Below are positions 1 to 5,122 of a DNA stretch of 15,464 nucleotides, one piece after another (positions within the stretch are counted from its first letter, which is position 1; every line of letters starts with the position of its first letter). Where the stretch lies: positions 1 to 15,464 of the forward strand of contig CAZNVG010000024.1 of the NCBI GenBank assembly GCA_964576475.1. Reading direction: 5' to 3'. The DNA comes from CAZNVG01 sp964576475 (lineage in GTDB: Bacteria; Patescibacteriota; Saccharimonadia; Saccharimonadales; CAZNVG01). Both the position numbers and the translations under genes were made by a program. Below the pieces are notes generated by a model, which was given only the letters and a program-made list of their open reading frames with translations, was not told the DNA's origin and did not search any database.

Positions 1-47
1 CCCTGTCACGGAGGAGATCGCCGGTTCGAATCCGGTCGGGCCCGCCA
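1..47 (+). tRNA. tRNA-Asp (anticodon GTC), 3' part only
   Basis: The window opens inside the anticodon arm. The loop C-T-GTC-A-C (3-9) gives anticodon GTC at 5-7. The T arm is clear: stem 20-24 pairs with 32-36 around the loop TTCGAAT (25-31). The 3' acceptor strand is 37-43, followed by discriminator G (44), which is the aspartate identity base, and an encoded CCA (45-47). The 5' half lies outside the window, so the acceptor and D arms cannot be checked. A promoter for the next gene begins 2 bases after the CCA. Confidence 0.93.
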
Positions 48-49
48 GA

Positions 50-78
50 TTGACTTTTATTAATTTTTATGATATTTT
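50..78 (+). promoter_or_regulatory. Promoter of the GC-rich orphan gene
   Basis: TTGACT (50-55) is separated by 17 bases from TATTTT (73-78), which is preceded by TGA (70-72), an extended -10 TGn motif. Transcription would start near 85, giving a leader of about 165 bases. It lies immediately after the tRNA-Asp CCA. Assigned from sequence similarity to sigma-70-type consensus only. Confidence 0.55.
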
Positions 79-84
79 ATTCCC

Positions 85-250
85 ACTTCGTAGAGCTTTT
101 TTGCTCCGAGGAACATTGACAAGCGGACAGTCACAAGATGAGACTTTACGATCCTCAACAGGGGCCGTGAAGCCTCATCTTGTGTGTTACGGAAAAACAC
201 ACGCTCGCTCTGCGAGAGGCATCCAGCCTAACAGAGGAGAAAGCACCGAC
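85..250 (+). promoter_or_regulatory. Structured 5' leader with competing hairpins and a tiny upstream ORF
   Basis: Four stem-loops can be drawn. One is GAGC/GCTC at 93-96/103-106. A perfect 11-bp long-range stem joins 132-142 and 174-184. A 7-bp stem joins 182-188 and 196-202, sharing bases 182-184 with the long stem, so these two compete. A 5-bp hairpin at 204-216 has a 3-base loop. A 10-codon ORF (138-170, product MRLYDPQQGP) starts in the left arm of the long stem and stops 3 bases before its right arm, but it lacks a clear ribosome binding site. The leader ends with AGAGGAGA (233-240), the ribosome binding site for the gene at 251. Regulation by this leader is inference. Confidence 0.45.
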
Positions 251-667
251 ATGGCAACCAGTCAGCTCACCGGAGTCAACTACTCCCTCGATGGCGACAC
301 CATCGACTTCTTCGGCGCCAGAGGCACGAAGCTCGGCAACGGCAAGTGGGCGGTCAACGCAATCGCGAACGCGATGTTCGAGGTCGACCCCGACAGCATC
401 ATGGGCAAGGTGCACGACTGCATCAACGGCGACGTCGAGAACGGCAACGGCGACAAGATCGCTCAGCTCCAACTCGGCCCTCGCCAAGCCGTCGTGTTCT
501 ACCTCGAGGGTCGCCTGACCCGCGCTCAGCTGGCCGACTCGACCGAGGGCCCCGACTTCGTGGACATCCCCAACGTCGACATCGATGGCCGAACGATCAC
601 CGTGCGCGTCCTCGCGAACCCCGAGTACGACGTGGCCACTGCCGACGCCGAGAGCAACGTCCTCTGA
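251..667 (+). CDS. Unrecognised 138-aa protein with strongly GC-biased codons
   Basis: I do not recognise this protein. The ATG at 251 is chosen because AGAGGAGA (233-240) lies just upstream and because the sharp rise in GC begins here; an in-frame ATG at 50 would put the tRNA-proximal promoter inside the gene. By hand count about 123 of 138 sense codons end in G or C (about 89%), and blocks 301-360 and 421-480 are 65% and 63% GC; a sample block in the DUF1704 gene (2221-2280) is 42%. The product is acidic, with many Asp and few Lys, and has a Gly/Asn/Asp-rich stretch (residues 58-70) and a single Cys57. It has no signal peptide or membrane segment and looks like a soluble beta-rich protein. 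A dedicated promoter and a strong hairpin enclose it as a one-gene unit. The composition fits either recent transfer or strong codon selection in a highly expressed gene. Confidence 0.8.
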   Translation: MATSQLTGVNYSLDGDTIDFFGARGTKLGNGKWAVNAIANAMFEVDPDSIMGKVHDCINGDVENGNGDKIAQLQLGPRQAVVFYLEGRLTRAQLADSTEGPDFVDIPNVDIDGRTITVRVLANPEYDVATADAESNVL

Positions 668-692
668 CGCCAGACGGCACCCTTCCCCACTA

Positions 693-744
693 CACTGGGC
701 GTGACACGCTTACATAGGTGTCACGCCCAGTGCGTGTACTTTTT
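693..744 (+). terminator. Strong hairpin with T-run after the orphan gene
   Basis: A perfect 15-bp inverted repeat (693-707 with 718-732) encloses a 10-base loop and is followed by TTTTT at 740-744. The 7 bases between stem and T-run are more than in a textbook intrinsic terminator, so read-through into the ribozyme region is possible. It could also act as a 3' stabilising hairpin. Confidence 0.75.
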
Positions 745-766
745 CCCACCCCTGTCTGTTTGTCTT

Positions 767-821
767 TTCGCTTACATGAATGCGTATTCATGCTGATGAG
801 TCCAAAAGGACGAAAAGCGAA
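767..821 (+). ncRNA. Hammerhead ribozyme, type III topology
   Basis: Every conserved core position of the hammerhead self-cleaving RNA is present. Stem III is open: 767-772 pairs with 816-821 (6 bp), extended by the required U16.1-A15.1 pair (773-815). The cleavage-site nucleotide is A774. Stem I is 7 bp (775-781 with 786-792) with loop GCGT. The core CUGAUGA is 793-799. Stem II is GTCC/GGAC (800-803 with 808-811) with loop AAAA, including the required G10.1-C11.1 pair. The core ends with GAA (812-814) plus A15.1 (815). Cleavage is predicted between 774 and 775, leaving a 2',3'-cyclic phosphate upstream and a 5'-OH downstream. Stems I and II are closed and stem III is open, hence type III. 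No promoter is visible between 745 and 766, so it is probably carried on a transcript that starts upstream, perhaps read-through from the orphan gene. Confidence 0.93.
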
Positions 822-876
822 TCACTCGTTACTGCGTAGTTTCAGATAGCTAAAGTTACGGTACACCAATCAAAGC
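822..876 (+). ncRNA. Putative small RNA body downstream of the ribozyme
   Basis: Between the ribozyme and the following terminator, 835-842 can pair with 853-860 (8 bp, two of them G-U) around a 10-base loop (843-852). There is no open reading frame of note. If the ribozyme cleaves at 774/775, a stable RNA of about 125 bases containing the ribozyme core, this stem-loop and the terminator would be released. Its existence as an RNA is inference from the flanking elements. Confidence 0.35.
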
Positions 877-901
877 GACTCATCGTAAGATGGGTCTTTT
901 T
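877..901 (+). terminator. Intrinsic terminator after the ribozyme
   Basis: An 8-bp stem (877-884 with 889-896, one G-U pair) carries the tetraloop GTAA and is followed directly by TTTTT (897-901). Its 5' arm GACTCATC is the exact reverse complement of GATGAGTC at 795-802 in the ribozyme core, so the two structures could exclude each other. Confidence 0.85.
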
Positions 902-1295
902 GTTTAGAATGTTTGCCCATTCAATACTAAAAGACCCTCGATATCAAACTTTTATTCTCCTCGTCAAAAGCCGCTTTTCATATCACTAACAAATGAAACT
1001 TTTTATTAAACTTATGTTTTTATCGTAGTATTTTTAACTCGTTGTGAGATACTCATCTAATGTTTTTTATCATCTCTACATAGCCAAACAATTCTATTTC
1101 TCTGAATTTAACTGAGGTTTATTGGCCGTGTCATTTATAAGTATCGATCAGAAGCCGGCATCGGGTTTTGCCTCATTAAAAGAATATGAGCGACACGAAC
1201 AAGTAGTTTAGTTGAGATATTTGATGATAAAAAAACAACGCTGTAGTAGTCTAGATTTCTATTTTTTAGCAATATGGGGAGTTTGGAAGCTTCAG
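902..1295. other. AT-rich intergenic stretch without a visible gene
   Basis: About 390 bases with no credible ORF, tRNA or clear terminator on either strand. It separates the plus-strand ribozyme unit from the 3' end of the minus-strand metallopeptidase gene. Small hairpins exist (for example AAAAG/CTTTT near 966-978), but none is convincing. I see no tandem repeats or CRISPR-like spacing. Confidence 0.6.
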
Positions 1296-2657
1296 TTAAG
1301 CTTTCTGCGAGGCACTATTCAATCTCTCTACATGTGAGTCAATCGTCGGATCAATACGTCCCGCCGACATGAATTCTAGTATGCTCTCGACCGACTTGCC
1401 GGACTTTATCTGCTCACTTATATAGCGTGCAATTTTTTTATACCCTACATAGTAGGCGATATCTTTCGTCATAATAGCTTGTCTCGCTTCAAGTTCATCG
1501 CCAGGGCCCCCGCGATATGAACGGTCAATGTACGACCAAGATTTACGCTCCAGCAACGGCAGATCATCTACACTGAACTCTCCCTTAACTTGAGCACGGA
1601 TTATTCTTCTAGCCTGAACAATTTCCTGCATTTGTTTTCGTGTACGCTGCTTGCCGTCCAGCATCCCAAGTGCAAGCGCAACGTCAACATATCTATCATG
1701 CATACCTTCAAGTAGTTCTCCATTGAGGCTAACTTCTAAAAACTTACCGTAACCTTCTTCGGCGTCTACCGAGCCCGGTAGACCCAAGCCGAGCATCTCA
1801 TCTGAGGTCTTATAGCCATTATTTGCTCTCAAGGCATGTCCAAGTAGCTCATGTGCCAAAAGTTGTTCCACATCTTTTGAGGTTGCGGCGGCTCTTTTTC
1901 CCGGACAACGGATTTCTCTGTTCTGGACATCGACTGAAAGTGCAGTTTTATTCTCGTACATTTTAACTGCCCATTGAGACCATGAAGGATCTTTATTCTC
2001 TGCCAGCCAATCAATAGCGCGAGAAAATACATCATACAAATCTGATGGGGTGAATGATTCTTTCTCGGCCGCCAAAACTAGATCAAACAAGCCTTGGTAC
2101 TCTTTACGAAGCGTCTGTCCAAATATAAGTGCAGCCTCTAGCTCTTCAGTAGCCTGTTTTTCCTGGACTGCCAACTCCGCCTGCTCTTCATCGGTCTGAT
2201 CAGAAATTGATTCATATGCGTTTATCAGTACGCTAAGCTCGTCTTGCGACACCGCCTCATTACCAATTAATGATCTATATTTTCGCAGATCCTCTCGCGC
2301 GAGACGCTTGGCCTCTGCAGACTCGGGGGCTCCATAAAGTTCAGCCGCGGCATTAGTAAATCTATCAGCCCATAAATTGCGATCTGTGACACCAGGAGAT
2401 TGATCAAGTTGTACCGCCGTGCGCAATAAATACTCTGATGCCAGCTGGCGCGCAGCAAATTCTTCATCCACAGAACCGTGTTCTGCACCCCATACTCGGG
2501 CAGACCTTTCTGCATGATCGACTCTATACTCGTCTACCCACTGCCTAAGACCACTTGAAACGAGTCGCTCCTCACCAGTACCGGAGTTAGAGGGCTGTAT
2601 CGAGTCTAGAATGTCTACGTGTTTGATTTCTGATACAATATATATATATTGTATCAT
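1296..2657 (-). CDS. DUF1704 / MATCAP-like zinc metallopeptidase
   Basis: The 453-aa protein matches the DUF1704 (tyrosine carboxypeptidase, MATCAP-like) family. The zinc motif HELLGH is at residues 269-274, the unusual HExxxH spacing of this family, followed by the LGLGLPG loop (289-295) and DAEEGYGKF with the likely third ligand at Glu300/301. Residues 25-240 are mostly helical and acidic. There is no signal peptide or membrane segment, so it is cytoplasmic. The family removes C-terminal residues in eukaryotes; the bacterial substrate is unknown. The ATG at 2657 is supported by TATAGT (2664-2669) only 6 bases upstream, which suggests a leaderless mRNA. The first codons lie in a perfect 26-bp palindrome. 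It begins 32 bases after the foldase gene and may also be read from that operon. Confidence 0.85.
   Translation of the reverse strand: MIQYIYIVSEIKHVDILDSIQPSNSGTGEERLVSSGLRQWVDEYRVDHAERSARVWGAEHGSVDEEFAARQLASEYLLRTAVQLDQSPGVTDRNLWADRFTNAAAELYGAPESAEAKRLAREDLRKYRSLIGNEAVSQDELSVLINAYESISDQTDEEQAELAVQEKQATEELEAALIFGQTLRKEYQGLFDLVLAAEKESFTPSDLYDVFSRAIDWLAENKDPSWSQWAVKMYENKTALSVDVQNREIRCPGKRAAATSKDVEQLLAHELLGHALRANNGYKTSDEMLGLGLPGSVDAEEGYGKFLEVSLNGELLEGMHDRYVDVALALGMLDGKQRTRKQMQEIVQARRIIRAQVKGEFSVDDLPLLERKSWSYIDRSYRGGPGDELEARQAIMTKDIAYYVGYKKIARYISEQIKSGKSVESILEFMSAGRIDPTIDSHVERLNSASQKA
2631..2656. promoter_or_regulatory. Perfect 26-bp palindrome over the metallopeptidase start codon
   Basis: Each half-site reads TGATACAATATAT and the two halves are exact inverted copies with no spacer. 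The palindrome covers two bases of the ATG and about the first eight codons, just downstream of the -10 box at 2664-2669. It could be an operator blocking transcription start, or a hairpin that hides the start codon in the RNA. The alternating AT centre makes chance somewhat more likely for the inner part, but the outer GATAC/GTATC bases also match. Confidence 0.6.
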
Positions 2658-2663
2658 ATTTAT

Positions 2664-2669
2664 ACTATA
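2664..2669 (-). promoter_or_regulatory. -10 box of the metallopeptidase gene
   Basis: TATAGT on the minus strand ends 6 bases before the ATG, so transcription would begin at or next to the start codon. No good -35 box and no Shine-Dalgarno sequence are visible, which fits leaderless expression. Confidence 0.5.
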
Positions 2670-2689
2670 AAATCAATAAGTTAATAGAC

Positions 2690-3745
2690 TTACTGTACCT
2701 TTATAAATCTTCTAACCTTAACCTGTGAACGCTTCTCGAGAAGGATTTCATCTAAGCTTCGGTATTTGATAACTATATGCTGCGACTTCACCTCGGTACC
2801 GTTCGTCTCTGTTACCTTGATGATTTCTACACCATATGGTGTCTCTATGGGATCAGATATCTCCCCCGCCTTCAGTGTGAAGGCCGCCTGAATCAGCTCT
2901 AAAGGAATGTCACGTCTATCTCTGGTTAAAGGCGGCAATACTCCTCCGCTCTGTTTCGTACTCTCGTCACCAGAGAACTCCTTGGCTAGCTCACCGAAAT
3001 CTTTACCACCTTTAGCTTGGTTTACGATATCTTTTGCTTGAGAGACTTTGTCTTTCTCTAGGAAAGACAAATATTTTTGACGAAGCAATTGATCATGGAT
3101 GGATCGTCGAAAATCATCATATGTCCAATCATAGTACTTTTTGAGTACAGTATTCAGCACTGTCTTGTCGGCTCCGAGCTGTTGTTGAGACTGAAGTAAA
3201 TCTATTTCTGCATCAATCTCTTTAGAGGAGACATAGATACCTTCCTGCTTTGTTGCCTTCTCGACAATCTGATCATCGATTACTTTATCCAAGGTTTGCT
3301 GCTTAAGCCCTTGGAGTTGGCTTTTGCCATCCTCTGAACTAAAGTCTAGGTTCTCTTGCGTTTCCTTGTAGTGTAGAGTGTGACGCAAATCAAAAAGATA
3401 GTCCTCATAGGAGACTAAACTTCCATCTACTTGGGCTATTGGTAGAGGAATGATACTAACGAACTGGTAAGCATATCGAGAAGTATTCTGTTGTTTGTAG
3501 AGCAACACAAGACTGTAAGCAAATACAATGACAACAGAGAAAATAGCTAACCATACTGAAATAAGTACAATCTTATGCCGTGACTGGGCGAGTGGGTAAC
3601 GAAACTTTCGAGCCTGACCCAAAACCTCTTCTCGATGCTCCGCAACAGTTTCGTTGGTAATCTTCAGCGATGATTCTTTTAAGGCAACAGCATTTGTTGT
3701 CTCGGTCTTACGTTTTTTTGAAAGTCGCTGCTTTAAACGCTTCAT
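2690..3745 (-). CDS. Membrane-anchored parvulin-type peptidyl-prolyl isomerase (SurA/PrsA-like)
   Basis: The 351-aa protein begins with about 57 residues rich in Lys and Arg, which should be cytoplasmic, then one membrane helix (about 58-84), and an extracytoplasmic part. This resembles SurA_N/PrsA chaperone helices (about 105-230), followed by a parvulin domain (about 235-313) with the typical FGELAKEFSGD, GGVLPPL and PYGVEIIKV blocks. It probably assists folding of secreted or surface proteins, possibly including pilins. The ATG at 3745 has GGAGGGG upstream and overlaps the TGA of the PH-domain gene (ATGA), so the two are translationally coupled. The long basic cytoplasmic tail is unlike a cleaved signal peptide and may bind a partner or nucleic acid; that is inference. 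Confidence 0.88.
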   Translation of the reverse strand: MKRLKQRLSKKRKTETTNAVALKESSLKITNETVAEHREEVLGQARKFRYPLAQSRHKIVLISVWLAIFSVVIVFAYSLVLLYKQQNTSRYAYQFVSIIPLPIAQVDGSLVSYEDYLFDLRHTLHYKETQENLDFSSEDGKSQLQGLKQQTLDKVIDDQIVEKATKQEGIYVSSKEIDAEIDLLQSQQQLGADKTVLNTVLKKYYDWTYDDFRRSIHDQLLRQKYLSFLEKDKVSQAKDIVNQAKGGKDFGELAKEFSGDESTKQSGGVLPPLTRDRRDIPLELIQAAFTLKAGEISDPIETPYGVEIIKVTETNGTEVKSQHIVIKYRSLDEILLEKRSQVKVRRFIKVQ

Positions 3746-4287
3746 TGTGTTTCCCCTCCCTGAGATAGCGACGACTTTATGCCGAGCTCTTTGATGATAT
3801 GCGTAATCTTTTCTTGAATCTCTGCAGGCTTATGCACCTGCTCTATCACAAGATCGCCTACGTATGTCTGTAGCAGTATTGTACCAAATCCTAAGAGTGT
3901 TTCCTGCAAACCAGCAATTTGATAGCTAACTGTTTGTATCTTATCTAATCCAAGATCAACCACGCTCCTATTAAAAAAACCCTTCTGCGTAATCTGTATG
4001 AGGCGCATATTTGTGACGATAAAGACACTGAAATACCAACTCAGCCAGTAAAAACTCATTATGATTGAGCCTACTACAAACCCTACGAGGGCAAACCAGA
4101 GTAAACCAAGATATTCTGGCTTTACTGCTGCAGGAATCATGCCAAATAAGAGTGACAACATTAAGAATATTAAACCTTTACGCATGACTACAGGATGACG
4201 TCTAAATACAAACAAAACATCTTCATCATCATGTTGTCCCTCAAAACGTTTCTGGTTAGTTTCGTTCTTGTCTTTTCTTCCTGCCAT
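3742..4287 (-). CDS. Bacterial PH-domain membrane protein (bPH_2, YdbS-like)
   Basis: The 181-aa protein has two membrane helices (about 37-54 and 60-83) followed by a bacterial pleckstrin-homology domain (about 84-166), recognisable by VTNMRLIQITQKGFFNRSVVD and LDKIQTVSY. Members of this family are small membrane proteins of mostly unknown function, with the PH domain on the cytoplasmic side. The start at 4287 sits 9 bases after a consensus -10 TATAAT (4297-4302), so the leader is at most a few bases long. Its TGA overlaps the ATG of the foldase gene, and the pair forms an operon with the metallopeptidase possibly downstream. The coupling to a foldase suggests a shared task at the membrane. 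Confidence 0.85.
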   Translation of the reverse strand: MAGRKDKNETNQKRFEGQHDDEDVLFVFRRHPVVMRKGLIFLMLSLLFGMIPAAVKPEYLGLLWFALVGFVVGSIIMSFYWLSWYFSVFIVTNMRLIQITQKGFFNRSVVDLGLDKIQTVSYQIAGLQETLLGFGTILLQTYVGDLVIEQVHKPAEIQEKITHIIKELGIKSSLSQGGETQ

Positions 4288-4296
4288 AGCATGACC

Positions 4297-4302
4297 ATTA
4301 TA
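4297..4302 (-). promoter_or_regulatory. -10 box of the PH-domain/foldase operon
   Basis: A perfect TATAAT on the minus strand lies 9 bases before the ATG at 4287. No Shine-Dalgarno sequence fits in the short remaining leader. Confidence 0.6.
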
Positions 4303-4355
4303 TAGGAGTTCGGGCTTTTACTCACGATAGTTAGTAGGGATTACGAAAGGTATCT

Positions 4356-4431
4356 TGGTGGCCCGGGAGGGACTCGAACCCCCAACACCCACCTTAGGAC
4401 GGTGGTGTTCTATCCATTGAACTACCGGACC
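4356..4431 (-). tRNA. tRNA-Arg (anticodon CCT)
   Basis: On the minus strand a full 76-base cloverleaf folds. The acceptor GGTCCGG (4431-4425) pairs with CCGGGCC (4366-4360). The D arm is GTTC/GAAC. The anticodon stem CCACC/GGTGG encloses a loop with anticodon CCT (4398-4396). The T loop is TTCGAGT. The discriminator is A (4359) and CCA is encoded (4358-4356). It decodes AGG. Confidence 0.96.
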
Positions 4432-4441
4432 AGCAAGAATA

Positions 4442-4450
4442 AGTATAGCA
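4442..4450 (-). promoter_or_regulatory. Extended -10 promoter of tRNA-Arg
   Basis: TGC-TATACT on the minus strand (4450-4442) ends 10 bases before the tRNA 5' end. A weak TTAGTG lies at the -35 position, overlapping the end of ndk. The tRNA can therefore be made independently of the uppP-ndk transcript. Confidence 0.5.
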
Positions 4451-4466
4451 GGGGTATTATGCAGCA

Positions 4467-5096
4467 CTAATAAAACTTGGCGTACATAACCGCATCAGAT
4501 GTAAGCTGATATGCGTGCACCGTTTCGTTTCCAAACCATAGGTCAATTTCGTTCGAAGCTTCTTCTTGGTTTTCACTAGCGTGGAAGAGATTATGTATCG
4601 AACGGTCTTCAGCGTTTGCCACTGAAGGGCTATCAACTGAATAATCACCTCTAATAGTTCCCATCTCGGCCTTAAAAGGTAACGTATTGCCCGCGAGTTT
4701 GCGCACCATAGCCACAGCCTGGACACCTTCAACTACCATGCATACAACAGGACCTGATGTCATATAGCTTACTAGGTTCGTTGCAACAGACTCGCCAATA
4801 GTCTTCTTATCATCAGTACCGAGTAAGTCTTTAGCCTCTGCTTCAAGGTCATCGAAAGCACTTAAGCTTTTTTCACCAAGTCTAGTGATCCAGGCCTCAT
4901 CACTCATTGGATAGTGAGCCCTAACTTGATCTTCCGTCGGAAGCATCATCTTGACTGCGACCACCTTAAGGCCAGCTCTTTCTATCCTGCTGATTATGTC
5001 GCCAATTAGACCCCGCATGACGCCATCAGGCTTTACCATGCAAAAGGTTCGCTCAAACTTAATTTTCTTCACTGCTGGATGTAGTTCTTCTGCCAC
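4467..5096 (-). CDS. ndk: Nucleoside diphosphate kinase, long form
   Basis: This enzyme transfers the gamma phosphate from ATP to other nucleoside diphosphates through a phosphohistidine. The motifs are ERTFCMVKPDGV (15-26, with Lys22), TSGPVV (113-118), GTIRGDY (146-152) and NLFHASE (169-175) with catalytic His172. At 209 aa it is clearly longer than the usual 140-150 aa. The additions are a segment of about 35 residues between HYP (61-63) and LVSYMTSGP (108-116) and a C-terminal tail after residue 188. The start is a GTG at 5096 with GAGG 6 bases upstream. It lies 26 bases after uppP, so the two are probably cotranscribed. CPR genomes often lack nucleotide synthesis, so interconverting scavenged nucleotides would matter; that is inference. 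Confidence 0.93.
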   Translation of the reverse strand: MAEELHPAVKKIKFERTFCMVKPDGVMRGLIGDIISRIERAGLKVVAVKMMLPTEDQVRAHYPMSDEAWITRLGEKSLSAFDDLEAEAKDLLGTDDKKTIGESVATNLVSYMTSGPVVCMVVEGVQAVAMVRKLAGNTLPFKAEMGTIRGDYSVDSPSVANAEDRSIHNLFHASENQEEASNEIDLWFGNETVHAYQLTSDAVMYAKFY

Positions 5097-5122
5097 GTAT
5101 AACCTCGTTATCTATTACTTGT

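Noticed and set aside
116..144. Perfect TTGACA at 116-121 as a second promoter for the orphan gene
   Set aside because: No acceptable -10 box lies 16-18 bases downstream.
50..250. N-terminal extension of the orphan gene back to an in-frame ATG at 50
   Set aside because: It would begin right at the tRNA end inside a promoter, has no ribosome binding site, and its composition changes abruptly at 251, where a good AGAGGAGA site precedes an ATG.
155..487. Long open frame on the minus strand opposite the orphan gene, and the plus-strand frames at 180-518 and 346-717
   Set aside because: They arise from the high GC3 of the real gene, have Arg/Ala/Ser-rich or otherwise unnatural compositions and no ribosome binding sites.
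767..821. Hammerhead as a remnant of a synthetic vector or a viroid-like (Obelisk) contaminant
   Set aside because: The stem I and stem III sequences are not those I know from standard constructs, the flanks show no vector sequence, and there is neither a second ribozyme nor a rod-like circular RNA layout. Contamination cannot be fully excluded without read data.
1225..1260. T-run on the minus strand after the metallopeptidase gene as its terminator
   Set aside because: Only a 3-bp stem can be drawn before the run of seven T, too weak to call.
902..1295. CRISPR array, tandem repeats or a decayed gene in the AT-rich gap
   Set aside because: No repeated units of regular spacing and no recognisable protein fragment in any frame were seen.
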